64,000 nt of DNA from Albula goreensis (Eukaryota > Chordata > Actinopteri > Albuliformes > Albulidae). The notes beneath the pieces are model-generated. The model ran no database searches. It was not told the origin of the DNA and saw only the letters and a list, made by a program, of their open reading frames with translations. Where the stretch lies: NCBI GenBank assembly GCA_022829145.1, contig CM040755.1, positions 13,517,063 through 13,581,062 on the forward strand, read 5' to 3'. A program made the position numbers and the translations under genes. This document shows, piece after piece, positions 11,501 to 21,300 of this stretch (the stretch's first letter is position 1; every line of letters starts with the position of its first letter).

Positions 11501-14500
11501 GTAGGCCAGGTAAGGGCCTCCAGGGCTAGGGTTGGGCTGCTGCCATCGCATGTCCCCATTGTACATGGGGAGTTGTCTGTTGGGAAAGAGAGAGAATTAA
11601 CTCATAACTGCCCACATCCCAGGATTTTCTGCTTTATGTGACCTAGCATTGGGATATTACTACACTGCCACCCTGAAGGTTATGGGCTCAATACCCTTAC
11701 CTACAAGACCTCGACTTATTTAATACAAATTCTGCAGCATAACAAGGCTTACATAGAGAGCAAGATATAAAACATGACTACTATTCAGCCTCTACTGTAA
11801 AGGCTTAACCAGCTATGGATGCAAAAGTCCACTACAACTACTAACCAACTTTCAATCGTATGTTATAAAATGACAGCATTGCAAATTCCTCTAAATAGAG
11901 GAAAGTATTTCAAAACAATACATATCAGGAATATCACAAATATTAAATGCACAGAGTTGATACTGAGCGATCTTCAATTTTCAGTTCGTGAAATGTCTTA
12001 CAAAACAAAGAATAACCTCTGTACTTTTCCACGATGAATTCTGTCTTTACAAGGACTATTTCCTTATATTCAAAGCAGAAAGCAAAAAAAAAAAAAAAAA
12101 AAAAAAGATGCAGAGGAAGTGCAATGGAATACATCAGCTCACTGAAAAGAAACAGAGCCATTAATGCCACATATTCTAGTCTTCTGCTGGAAGGAAAACA
12201 TGTTAGGGTGATTTTCAAGGCTAACAGGGAGGCTAGCAGCAGGTTGTTGCGTTCTTTTATGAAGATGTTCTTTTTTTTTGTGCATCCTTATGTTTGGCAT
12301 CAGACACCAGTGTTTCTAAGATTTTCTGAAGCAGAGACAGAAAAAAAGAAATAAATCAGAAAAGGAATTCATCTGAAATCCTTTTATCCATTACTCATAA
12401 TTTGTTTCTTAAATGTGTAGGTACATTTGGCCACATTAATTCATGATCATGTACTAAAATTGCTGATAATTTTTGGCGCTTGATAAAAAGCACACACTGC
12501 AACCTTGGTTGTCCTCGTTTATTGGCACCGAATACCCACAACACGCCAGTGGTCAGTACGTGCTTTAGCATATGCGCTTCACTCCTTTCAAGGAGTGTGT
12601 ATTCAAATTACTTGCTGAATTTCCACAAAACACATTGCTTTAGATGTATAGTCTCGTGCACACAGGCACATAACTAACAGTCACCCCAGTCATGCATACA
12701 CATAGATATTCTATTCATAGTCTATAACGAATGCTCACTTCATGTGTTCAGAGACGCTACACTATTTTACACCTTTTTATTTTCCATGTCTTTCTTAGGG
12801 AATGTAATGGAAATATATTCCTTATGTAATATATTCACTCTTAACTGCAACATCAATGTACAGCATTTAAATGCTTCTGTAGACCTACTGGCTCTGCAAA
12901 AATTATGATGAAATGCATTTAGGCAAGTTTTCACTGAAACAAATGTTGCACCTCTTACCATCAAAAGCTGAACCCTACATCGTACCCTCATGGCCAGACA
13001 CAGGGAAATGCTTCATGAGAGAGATTTTTTCTTCTTATATCAGTAAAATAAGCTGAGCCCAGGCAAATGGAATATACTCCATTAAAAAAAAGGTATGGGG
13101 AAAAATGGACTCTCACCAGTCCTGCTTTTTATACCAGAGGGCATCCACTGAATAAACCATTTCAGATATCCATTTCTGCTACAACACCAGACCTACAGCT
13201 GGATGCGAAATGTCAAGGTATGATGAAATGTTGACAAAAACCATTTGAATATTTGAAAAATTATAAGAAAGATTTCAATAGTCTGGCTTCCCCTGCCCAC
13301 AATTCAGTCAACATTTGCCTGTAACTTTGGCTCACAATTACATGTTGAGTGTACTTTATATTTTCACCAACACAGGTTGGCAAGTTCAGCAACTGTGAAA
13401 ATCGACTCCCCAAACTTTTCTTGTAGAGAAAAAGCATAACATTCTTACTCAAGTGTATGTAAAAGAAATGGACAAACATTGATTGAACCCTGGCACTGTG
13501 ATGGAACACACCTGTTGGGCTGGTTCTCCTGGACGAAGGGGTAGCAGGTGATGAGATAGCTGGGGATGGGCGTGGGCTCCACTCCGCTACCACTCCCACC
13601 CCCTCCACCTTCGCCAGACAGGCTCATGGTGACCAGGGCGGCTTCTGGGCCTTTCTTCTGCGGGATGAACGGTTCCACCTCAGCTGAAAGCTTCACGTCC
13701 TGAGAGGAAAATACAAACTTTAGCAGGATGAGCCTCAGCCATCATGCACGGAATTCAGTGACTACCGTTACAGCGTGCAGATATCATGCTTTAAAGCACA
13801 AAATGGGAATTACAGCCCAAATAGTCTTTGTGTCTAGTAATGGGTATACTAAAAAAAGGTGATTTAAGACAAGCATCAATTTATGGCAACAAGTTTAAAA
13901 ACACTTTTTTTTCCCCTCAGTATTTTTTAAAATCAGTATTGTTCCACATGACCTTTTGGAACTATCATTTACCTTCCGGTAAAGCTACTTTTGAAGCGAA
14001 CAGAAACCGTTATCAGGTGGCTATCACACTGCACATCCTACACAGAACGATTTCATTCATACAATTCCTGTCGTAGGATCAGTTCCGGCACAGAACAATC
14101 TGATAAAAACATCCCACTTCCTTGATCCTGTCAGACAATTATTTTGAGCTTCTAGTGGAATAGTCTCAGATCATTGAACACAGGTGCTAAGACTTTCAAC
14201 AATTGCAAATGCACTCATAGACACTGCAACCTGCATTTGAGTAAAACATACATAGAATGTCGATGTGCAGGTTCCTATTACAAAGCAAACGAATACAATT
14301 CATTTGTTGAGTACCTGACCCAAGATTTTATAATAGTACCCTTTCAAGAAAGGAAAAAAAAAAAACACTGCATCACAGCAGATAGTAGCTATAGTCTGAT
14401 CTTGATTGGTACCTTTTCCTTGTCCATAGGCTCTGGGGTTCCATTGTAAGGGAAATCCCAAAATAAACACTCCTGATAAAGTAGGCCAGGAGTCAAATTT

Positions 14501-17500
14501 CAGTCATAATTTACATAGTAGGTAGTTTGCTTTCATCCCATTTACAACCTGACTTAATTGAACGGCATATTGACAGACAAAAAAACAACAATGCTATCAA
14601 ACACCTGAGCATTTTGGCTGGGCTGTCTGGTGTGTTCACTGGATGGCAGTAATAATTGGTAGGTATAAAGTCTGTTCTCTCTCCGAGCATAATTTGGACC
14701 CCCTTAGACTTCAAAATAATCAATATTACGGATCCATGTCAACTGTGTACAACCTGAAAAAATATCACACTCACTAAAATACAGGCATATCTACAGACCA
14801 AGAAAGAGATGTAATGCTGTTACAATGTCTAGATGCAAAACAGCTAATCACATGAATAAATATAAAAAATCCATAATATTGGTCAAAATATACACCTGAA
14901 AAACTACAAACAGCAGTACATAAAGGAGATTACATTAGTATACAGTGGCTGACACACATTCGCACTTGCAAAGTGCGTCAGTAAAAAGGGGTTTATGGGA
15001 AGTGGATTCTGGATCTTACGTGGAATGACAATGCCTCTGAATCATTTTAAATAAGTTTTGTGGAAAAAACTGTAGATTATTACTATTGTCACTACAAAAA
15101 AGTCAGTCTATCAGATTGTCAATCACAAATTGCCAGGACAACCAGGAGTTCCCACCACAGGCAGTAGCATCTGTGAAGCAACAGAGATTAATCAAGCCAT
15201 CAAATGCACTGGCAAAACCTTAGAGGCAATTAAATGCTTATAACTGAAAACCCAAATCACTTTCTCACCAGACTGTTCTATGGGCAACATGTTACAAGGT
15301 ATGAAAAAAAGGTACTGATAAACTTATAGACAAAATTATAGGTCTAACCCATAAAACAAGTGTGAGCAAATAACTTGTCAAGACATAACTTTTACACTTA
15401 TTCACTCTCCTTGCCTTGAAACAATGCACAAAAATGCCCATGCTATTACTTTTCATTTATGATTATGGTTGCTATATGGCCAAAGCAGAGGACCGAAGCC
15501 AATAAATGAATGCGTAATTTGTGTTTATACATGCCCTCAAACAGATGCCCATTGTTTACGGAATTACTGTCTGTGGGCAGCACTTTCTGTGGAAAAGTGA
15601 GCCTGACCACTTGCAACCATATCTGAATGGATCTAAATGTTAACCCTGCACACTGACCTAACTGTATACCTCAATTCAGGGCCCATCAACTTTCCAAAAA
15701 AGAACCTCTAATGACATTAATCTAATGACATTAATAGGATGATTGTCTACTTTAAGGTTATGGCTCCTACTATAGATAGAGTGTCCTCTTCTTATTGTAG
15801 AAGTTTTTTTATTAGTGCAATAAAATGCTGTAAATTATTGGATGCATTGTAAAAACAAAAGGCCAAACAAAACCAATCCTGGTCTGAAATCATACCAAAC
15901 AAACAGGCCTACTCTAGTGACACCTGATTATAACATGAGCTCGCTGTATTCTGAGAAATTTACTATAGTTTAAAGGTTTAATTTCTGTTTGCAGGTACAC
16001 TAGCTACTCTGGATAGATGTGTCAATGTGTGAAAGAACCAATATTATTAAAACGTATGTGAAATTAAAATACTTCAATATTTTACATGAAATACAAATTA
16101 TTTTCTCCACTGTGGAAACATTACAAGCATTTTTGGGAATGCACAACTTCATTTCTCCTGAATGGGATATATACGAGAAAGACCTATAAATATGATAATC
16201 CATTCAAAAATGTATGTAAACAGGGATGGTTAATGTGTCAAAAAAATGACCAATATATTTTAATTATTGTATTGTAGTGTTCATATTGTAACAAATACCT
16301 TATTGGCACATGGGAAAATTTTAAAAAGTAGGTACAAGTAAACTTAAAAGTAAGGCAAAGAATGCATAATCTTCCAAAACCTGTCAACCTTTCCCAAACA
16401 TTTCAAAAACATTAAAATAACATCAATCCAACAGTACAGTATTGTCTTATTTCTGTATATTTTTGTCCTGTATACTTCTGAGACATTAGGTGTTAACAAC
16501 TTGTGGCAGAATTTCACTAGGATGGCAATACATGTCTACTGAGGTAATTTAAGTGAATCACATAACAGGAAAATGAAACAGTACTGCAGCTGAAATTCTG
16601 CTAAAATCTGTAGTATGCCTTACATTGTCAACAAGTGGCCTGATGTACCTTGCCCGAACAGCTGAGAACCACTGCCTCAAGCTATGCATGTCTTTCCTTA
16701 TTCATTCACTTCACTTTAGCTTTCAATTGTTTGAGCTTCCATTGTTGAGGTAAATAGCAGGGTTTCAGTGAAAAGGAGTGATTGTATGGCCAAGTGCTGA
16801 GCTCAGCCCCAGATGTGCAGCGGGCAGAGTAGTGCTGACACTAATGAGGACGGATCAAGGGATGCAGCCTTGTCCCTCTGCTTGAGAAAACTGGATTCAT
16901 TTTTCAAACGGAGAGAAGAGATGAAGACAAATGTAGAGCCGGGGGAGCCATGTGTTTAAATTTTTAAATTCCATGCAGGTCACAAGTATTAATTCGCCGT
17001 CAGATTCACAGTCGAAGCATTATAATTTTATATCATATTTTTCCCCCAAAATCAACTGTGGAAATTATGTGTAGCCAATATTGCCAAAAATAATACAATC
17101 CATTAGTTTCTGACATTATAACATTAAGTAACAGAAAGCTTGTAACCTGTAACCAGACATGACAATAATGCTATTATGCCACACAAGCTGCTTACAGCAG
17201 ATGCTTACAGACATGAGTGCGCAATTGTTGGCTTCAGTAGAAACTGAAGATGGAATTCAACTTGTATTGTCTCGGACATGGTGCCTTTTGGAGTGGATCA
17301 AGAGACCAAGTAAAGAACAAGGCATGAGGCGAAAAACATCGGCAGATACCTCATATATGGTCAGACAAAGAGGGCTGTGAAGAACCAAGCATTGAATCTA
17401 ATATAACATAGCCTTACAAAATCATGTACTAAATTCAGTAGAAGAATGTGTACTACGATCCCCAAAAAGTGTAGCCAAGAATTCTGATGAAGGGATCACC

Positions 17501-18548
17501 ACACCCCAGTACATGACATCAGCCAAACGAATAGAATTCACATGTTTTCATGAAGAGTCACTGGGATAAAGGCACTAAACTTGAGAAGCACTGTGAAGAG
17601 CAGCAATGGATAACTCAAATATTCTACTAGAATATTATACCATGCTGTAATAAACACAACTAAATCCACAAGAACAACACTAAGAAATTACAGACTATGT
17701 CCACAACTGTTTTTCAGTCCTCAGTTTTTGCGCTTCAATTATTAATCAAAATCCAATAACAAGGTGTACCTGTCATACGTAGCTTTGGCACCTATCATTG
17801 AGATGAGGAGTAAAACAAGGCTGGAAACATTTGTTTTCAAAATGGGTAAAAAACTAAAAATCCACTCTTGTCAAGAGAAAAATAAACATGGACTCAGAAT
17901 TACATCATTTCACAAGCTTAGTTGTCTTAAAATCAGACAACCATAACCCTAAAACAGGAGAGGTGCAGCCAGATAATGCTTTGGTTAAGCCTTTTTTCAT
18001 TTCCGTGACTCAGCACAATTTTGCAAGGCCACACAACCAATGTTAAATGTGAGGAAAAGGCCTGTCAGCCTAATTAGTGCACAATTATAAAAGTACTTGC
18101 AGTTTGTATTTTTAAACTGTGGACCAACATAAGAAACCCATAGTGGTAAACCCAAAACTACAATGAAACCATCAAGTAGTTCACCGAAATGGCAGAGAAC
18201 CGTAAACATACTTTTGTGGGTGCTACTGTTAAACAATCTTTGTAGTTTGAGGGTAGCAGGTATGTTGTCCAAATTTATAGTGCTAACTATGTAAGGTTTA
18301 ACAACATTTTTTGATTTGTAACCAATTTCAGAAGATGGCAATTTGAATGCCAGAGTGAAAGCACAGTATCAGAGAACACAGATGAAATGACTGTTCTGAC
18401 AGAACAGTCTGACATCCATTGCCATATCCACAACAAGCCATGCATTAAATAAAAGATCATTCATCAACATAAAGCACAGAAAAAAGAATTTACACCTACT
18501 GGCATGTCTGTGGTTGGGTATAGGGAAGAGTCGAGGTTCAAGAATGAC

Positions 18549-18599
<51 letters not shown>

Positions 18600-20991
18600 A
18601 AGTGTTGGTCTAGTTCTATATATGATGTACACACATATAAACCATAGAAGGATATGTGAAGGTGGGCCTAACCTTAATTACATTAAAAAAAAAAAAAAAA
18701 AAACACAGGGTGCTACACTTTGAAACAGACAACTTCCAGAACTTTCAGAGGTGGAATTAAATTAACACTGTTCAAATAAGGGCTATGAACCCATCACAAA
18801 TGAGCAATGCTGACATTTGAATGTTGCAATTCTCCAGACAAATTCACAGCAAAAAGGTAGCTTTCACGATGTATGCTATTGTGGACCTTCTGAAAAGACA
18901 TACTTACTCACATTTTACTTTAGGTTAATTACCTCAAAGAAAAGGACCAAATGGGAAAAAAAAACATACTAACTTCTGAGAGAAAGAAAATCCAGATTGA
19001 AATGGGACTGTATATTACAGAAAATACATTTTAGCAGTTTTTATAAAGGACCTATACATTCAAATGTACAATTAAAAAAAGCATGTTGTTTGACATTATT
19101 ATTGTTGTTGAAATTGTCAAGTTCTAGTTAATTTCACATCAGCCCTTTGAACATGCCTTCATTGTAATATTCTTAATAGTTGGTACTCCATTTAGCCAGT
19201 GAAGGCTGTGCACTGTTAGTAATAAGAGTCAAACTCTGATGGCATTCTGAGTATTAACATAGAGTTACTTCTATGTACATAACCTGTAATTTCTTTTTTT
19301 TACAAATTATTGCATTTTTTAAATGTTGCACTTACGAAACATATTGATAATTATACATTTACTAAACCTAATTATTTAATGTCGTACAGAACTGCAGACG
19401 AAGCATGCGCATGGTAGGAGTTAAGACATGTCAGAAGAGTCTGTACCAGAAGGTCCGGCGATTTTTACTTCCTCAATGCAGTCACACTGGAATTCTTAAA
19501 TGCAGTTTTTTTTGTCAACCACAGTTAATATTAATTCTTTACAAAAACAACTTAACATGCCGCATAGCTTTATTGCAACCAAACATAACGTGATCATTTT
19601 GGTTGGTTCTGCCAAGTTTATCAAGGCTATGATTGACAAGCTAGCAAAATGTAAAACTGAAGAACAGGACAAATCATTTATTACTTTTGCTTGATATAAC
19701 ATAAACTTCTCAGATGTGTATGTTATACAAAACTTACAAAACTAAGACCGTCGCTCAATTATCTGATATTTCAGTGCTGGCTCACGACGTTGTAACAACT
19801 GGTACCAGTTTCACATTGTCAAAGGTCCCATCGCAACTTCGCTGTTCGTAGCCATTGCCAACGTCGTGACAATCGTACTGTTCAGCAGACTTGCTGAAAT
19901 AATTACACATAACAGTCTTGTCACGATTTAAACGCAAGACCCAACAATCACCTGAACCTCTCAAAACGTAGCTGGAATAGCTAATGTTTGCCAATTGAGG
20001 CAAGTTCAGAAACTACACTCATAGTTCAAGTAAGTTATGTATGTCTACCCAAAAGCAACGGCTGGTCAGGATGCATATCAAACTCGAAAAATCTCAGCTC
20101 AACACGGGCAAAGGTGCCTTTTGCAAACAACCAAACAACTACCACCATGCAATCATAGTATAATGTCATCTAACAATTTTTAAATAATGGCCATTGTTTA
20201 CCATCTTAAGCGCAATGGATAGCCTTCTGAATCTAGCCAATCATGGCTAATTGGGAAGCTACTCGTGGCCAACTAGGAAGTTAGGAATACGATCAATCAT
20301 CAAATAGTCATTCAACTAACAGCCATGTGTTTGCTGCAGACATTTGGAAATTTACCCATGTAACGTTAACTAATTTCAACCACTGATGTCATGTGTGATT
20401 TTTGACTAGTAACCAATCACAAACTTTGCTATCAATAGTTAGCTGTTCAGGGCATCGTTCAGAGTAGCTGCCTGGGTAACGTTATTTCAAATATAACGAA
20501 TCCAGCTAGCCTTCCAATAGTGCGAATGCAAACCCTTACTATTAACTGCTTGCTTGCTAACGTTACAGCAAGATCGTTATTTATTACCTGAAAAAACAAC
20601 ACTAAATATAGTGCTAAGAAAACGTACCTCGTCATTACTTGCATCTGAGATATTGTCGTTTAGCCAGTCCCCTAGCTAGCGACGTCATTCACAAGCTAAA
20701 ATTCGTTTACTCCAAATGGTTAGCTAGCTGACGACAAAACATTTGTTCTAACAAATTTTCACCACGTATGAAATAGTGACAACACAGTAAAATGCAGCAT
20801 TGACGCACTGCAAGCCATGATACAGAAATTCACTGCCTTAATGCGGCTGTCTTTAAAAATAACCCAAAGAATTTCCATTCGAGGCCTAACCCCAGCTAAC
20901 TAGCAACGGTTGCTAACATAGCTAACCAAGCCAATGAAACCCTTGTACCTCGTTAGATAATCCTACTTACCTTACTGTCGTTAGTATCCAT
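684..20991 (-). CDS. secisbp2l: SECIS-binding protein 2-like (18 coding exons, 1091 aa)
   Basis: Complete gene. Coding exons, 5' to 3' on the minus strand: 20971-20991, 13512-13699, 11252-11576, 10986-11115, 9880-10103, 9513-9537, 9312-9421, 9082-9231, 8824-8913, 8509-8676, 7846-7987, 6992-7158, 6194-6326, 5904-6066, 4636-4856, 4288-4442, 3888-4107, 684-1327. They total 3276 nt with every phase consistent and all introns GT-AG. The 1091-aa product is close to human SECISBP2L (about 1100 aa as I recall) and follows it block by block. A mainly disordered N-terminal half (VKLSAEVEPFIPQKK, PTPIPSYLITCYPF, RRRRASHPTAESSSE) leads to a basic region (PKRAKSQRKKALAAALATAQ), then an L7Ae/L30e kink-turn RNA-binding domain (about residues 715-830) and an acidic C-terminus. 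The family binds SECIS elements of selenoprotein mRNAs. SECISBP2 supports UGA recoding to selenocysteine, while the role of the -like paralogue is less clear. The start ATG has A at -3 and G at +4. Confidence 0.96.
1552..1611. repeat. (TA)n microsatellite flanking the Tc1 element
   Basis: About 30 TA units end exactly at the transposon's left terminus, and the TA run resumes at 3239-3256 on the right. The element therefore lies inside a (TA)n tract, as expected for a family that integrates at TA. Confidence 0.93.
1612..1829. repeat. Left inverted repeat of the Tc1 element
   Basis: Starts CAGTGCCTATCATAAGTATT. It matches the reverse complement of 3020-3238 with scattered substitutions. The outer ATTCACCCCCTT motif is near 1629-1641 and the inner one near 1814-1826. 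Confidence 0.9.
1831..2860 (-). pseudogene. Degenerate Tc1-like transposase
   Basis: Main open stretch 2064-2738 (224 aa). It has the tail of the paired-like HTH region (GRPRKLSDRARRKLVREATK), the first catalytic Asp in WSDETKIEFFG, and the second Asp in QQDNDPK. Homology continues in other frames on both sides: KEHSKQLRERVIEK-type N-terminal sequence near 2750-2850, and the third acidic residue (ENLW) with the C-terminus at 1831-2060. Single-base frame disruptions lie near 2740-2750 and near 2115. The copy cannot make a full DDE transposase as it stands. Confidence 0.9.
3020..3238. repeat. Right inverted repeat of the Tc1 element
   Basis: Reverse complement of the left repeat. The outer motif AAGGGGGTGAATA lies near 3210-3222 and the inner one near 3025-3037. 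It ends GGCACTG followed by TA. Confidence 0.9.
3290..3485 (-). repeat. tRNA-like SINE remnant (tentative)
   Basis: On the minus strand 3476-3400 resembles a tRNA-derived head: an A-box-like TGCATTGGTAGCACGG, then about 40 nt later a B-box-like GGTTCAAGACC. A purine/pyrimidine-rich tail follows toward 3290. It sits next to the Tc1 element in the same intron. No target-site duplication was established. Confidence 0.45.
3888..4107 (-). CDS. secisbp2l: secisbp2l exon 17 (residues 805-878)
   Basis: Acceptor TTCTACCTCAG, donor GAGTACG|GTAAGG. Encodes the helix LTEEARKAYKDMVSALEQEQ and the conserved serine-rich SHHMGHSRNPSAASAISF and ISEPISEVNEKEY. It ends in phase 1. Confidence 0.94.
4288..4442 (-). 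CDS. secisbp2l: secisbp2l exon 16 (residues 753-804): core of L7Ae domain
   Basis: Acceptor CCTGTCAG, donor GCTGAG|GTAGGA. Encodes GGLDEALYNVIAMAREQEIP, FVFALGRKALGRCVNKLVPV and SVVGIFNYSGAE, the C-terminal half of the L7Ae fold. The VFALGRKALGR helix is the classic RNA-contacting segment of this family. Confidence 0.95.
4636..4856 (-). CDS. secisbp2l: secisbp2l exon 15 (residues 679-753): start of L7Ae domain
   Basis: Acceptor GTGTGTTTCAG, donor TCCAAAG|GTGAGG. Encodes YCNQVLNKEIDESVTLLLQE, then RRLVMGLREVTKHMKLHKIK and CVIISPNCEKIQSK, the N-terminal half of the L7Ae/L30e fold that contacts kink-turn RNA. Nearly identical to the human sequence as I recall it. Confidence 0.95.
4857..5903. 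other. secisbp2l intron 14
   Basis: Intron between exons 14 and 15. A CA-rich stretch near 4860-4970 lies just upstream (minus sense) of exon 15. No other gene is recognised. Confidence 0.8.
5904..6066 (-). CDS. secisbp2l: secisbp2l exon 14 (residues 625-679)
   Basis: Acceptor TTTTGCAG, donor CGCGA|GTAAGT. Encodes the serine/proline-rich DNSLSMPSDTSLSPASQ segment and the near-invariant ITKIHSRRFRE that enters the RNA-binding module. It ends in phase 2. Confidence 0.94.
6194..6326 (-). CDS. secisbp2l: secisbp2l exon 13 (residues 581-625)
   Basis: Acceptor TGTTGTAAG, donor CAAGAGG|GTGAGC. Encodes IILKEREVKKGKF followed by an acidic stretch (GDELNFTDDLPRE). It ends in phase 1. Confidence 0.9.
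6992..7158 (-). CDS. secisbp2l: secisbp2l exon 12 (residues 525-580)
   Basis: Acceptor CCCTTCTAG, donor AAAAAG|GTGAGC. Encodes a divergent linker (VGTTTPFHSKD) and the conserved basic KVKRPTALKK. It ends in phase 0. Confidence 0.9.
7846..7987 (-). CDS. secisbp2l: secisbp2l exon 11 (residues 478-525)
   Basis: Acceptor TGCCTGCAG, donor TACACAG|GTACAC. Encodes KTPVQLDLGDMLAALEKQQQ and MKARQLTNTKPLSYT, a block conserved between SECISBP2 paralogues. It ends in phase 1. Confidence 0.94.
8084..8172. repeat. (TG)n microsatellite in secisbp2l intron 10
   Basis: Uninterrupted TG dinucleotides over 89 bp on the plus strand, so (CA)n in the secisbp2l transcript. It lies in the 521-nt intron between exons 10 and 11. 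Confidence 0.97.
8436..8502. repeat. (CA)n microsatellite abutting the exon-10 donor
   Basis: 67 bp of CA on the plus strand, so (UG)n in the transcript, starting at intron position +7 after the donor GTTTGC. Complementary in sense to the repeat at 8084-8172 in the same intron. Confidence 0.97.
8509..8676 (-). CDS. secisbp2l: secisbp2l exon 10 (residues 422-477)
   Basis: Acceptor CTGTCTCACAG, donor CTGCAG|GTTTGC. Encodes the strongly conserved LPENSPISIVQTPIPITTS and PKRAKSQRKKALAAALATAQ segments, the basic region before the RNA-binding half. A (TG)n tract starts only 7 nt into the following intron. Confidence 0.94.
8824..8913 (-). CDS. secisbp2l: secisbp2l exon 9 (residues 392-421)
   Basis: Acceptor CTTTCTCTAG, donor AACCTG|GTGAGA. 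Encodes DEDEFPELVSGG and a lysine/proline-rich linker. The acidic DEDGFQEL-like start is shared with the human protein. 90 nt, phase 0-0, so it could be skipped without a frameshift. Confidence 0.87.
9082..9231 (-). CDS. secisbp2l: secisbp2l exon 8 (residues 342-391)
   Basis: Acceptor CTCCCTAG, donor TTTTGAG|GTGGGC. Encodes a serine-rich linker (GRGCSSSSERG) ending in the conserved EPLYFE. Phase 0 at both ends. An ATG at the exon start is internal, not a start codon. Confidence 0.88.
9312..9421 (-). CDS. secisbp2l: secisbp2l exon 7 (residues 305-341)
   Basis: Acceptor TTGGCACAG, donor CCACAG|GTGAAG. Encodes AVSWVNVASQATQKPW and a YYRGGKAPEQRN block. It ends in phase 0. Confidence 0.9.
9513..9537 (-). 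CDS. secisbp2l: secisbp2l exon 6, 25-nt micro-exon (residues 297-305)
   Basis: A 25-nt exon between acceptor CTTTCTGCTTTCTGTAG and donor GATGACAG|GTAGGC, encoding GVETGVMT plus the first base of the next codon. It enters in phase 0 and leaves in phase 1. Without it exon 5 would join exon 7 out of frame into an immediate stop (CGG TGA). With it the protein reads VETGVMTAVSWVNVASQATQ, which parallels the human order of residues. Too short for ORF finders. Confidence 0.85.
9880..10103 (-). CDS. secisbp2l: secisbp2l exon 5 (residues 222-296)
   Basis: Acceptor CACTTCAG, donor TCCACG|GTACAG. Encodes the conserved basic RRRRASHPTAESSSE and acidic ASEADIDSDSGYCSPKH blocks. The frame stays open past the donor, but only this donor (phase 0) joins correctly to the following 25-nt micro-exon. 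Confidence 0.88.
10104..10985. other. secisbp2l intron 4
   Basis: About 880 bp between exons 4 and 5. AT-rich, with no gene or clear repeat seen. Confidence 0.75.
10986..11115 (-). CDS. secisbp2l: secisbp2l exon 4 (residues 179-222)
   Basis: Acceptor TTTCCACAG, donor CAGACCG|GTAAC. Encodes QLSQPMRTKRPP and the well-conserved SAAGPDGRSKTVLLVDAAQQT block. It ends in phase 1. Confidence 0.92.
11252..11576 (-). CDS. secisbp2l: secisbp2l exon 3 (residues 70-178)
   Basis: Acceptor TTCCCAACAG, donor CCAAAG|GTATGT. Encodes a proline/tyrosine-rich disordered segment with the conserved MYNGDMRWQQPNP and DYTYYQIMPAPC blocks. It ends in phase 0. Confidence 0.93.
11577..13511. other. secisbp2l intron 2
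   Basis: About 1.9 kb. It has an A-run at 12084-12106. The stretch near 11640-11710 (CACCCTGAAGGTTATGGGCTCAATACCC) resembles the tRNA-like end of a common fish interspersed repeat. No additional exon is recognised. Confidence 0.6.
13512..13699 (-). CDS. secisbp2l: secisbp2l exon 2 (residues 8-70)
   Basis: Acceptor CTCTCAG and donor AACAG|GTGTGT. Encodes the conserved KLSAEVEPFIPQKK block, a glycine/serine-rich linker that looks fish-specific (GEGGGGGSGSG), and the conserved PTPIPSYLITCYPFVQENQ block. It ends in phase 2. Confidence 0.93.
13700..20970. other. secisbp2l intron 1 (7.3 kb)
   Basis: Large first intron, AT-rich with only short unremarkable ORFs. Homopolymer A runs lie at 18552-18597 (46 nt) and 18685-18703. 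Its promoter-proximal end (about 20330-20960) carries TAACGTTA and GCTAGCTAGC words. No nested gene is recognised. Confidence 0.75.
18552..18597. repeat. 46-nt poly(A) tract
   Basis: Uninterrupted A run, followed 87 bp later by a second A run (18685-18703). The 5' flank GAGGTTCAAGAATGAC has a weak B-box-like look, so a SINE tail is possible but not shown. Confidence 0.7.
20971..20991 (-). CDS. secisbp2l: secisbp2l exon 1 (residues 1-7)
   Basis: Encodes MDTNDSK and ends at donor GTAAGTAGG. The start is chosen because it has an excellent context (AACCATGG) and joins in frame to exon 2, whose first residues (DVKLSAEVEP) align with residues just after the human initiator region. Confidence 0.88.
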
Positions 20992-21300
20992 GGTTATTAT
21001 TGGTGTCTTCGCAGACCTGCTTCATGTACGCTGCAAGTGTCAGGAGGATACTGTTATTGTCCTCATTGTGAATGCTGAGCACCCTGTGTAGAAACACACC
21101 AGTATCTCGCTCTTTGACTGTCGTTCGACTGATGCTATTGGCGACACGAATTCTGCACTTGGCTCGCTGTTTTACGGTCATAATACAGAAAAAATGGGAG
21201 TCATCTGGAACGGAAGCCTTAAAGGCTCAAACGAGACGCAACAATCCCGCAGCACGTACAACGCTGTCCTCTCACCATGGCTGTACAAACTACACCGTTC
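20992..21300 (-). promoter_or_regulatory. secisbp2l: secisbp2l 5'UTR and promoter region
   Basis: Upstream of the initiator ATG. CpG dinucleotides are more frequent here than in the surrounding AT-rich DNA, and there is no clear TATA box. A 66-codon upstream ORF (21181 to 20981, minus) overlaps the main start in a different frame. The transcription start cannot be fixed from sequence alone. Confidence 0.55.

Noticed and set aside
12034-12354. 106-aa lysine-rich ORF
   Set aside because: Driven by the A run at 12084-12106 in secisbp2l intron 2; no gene features.
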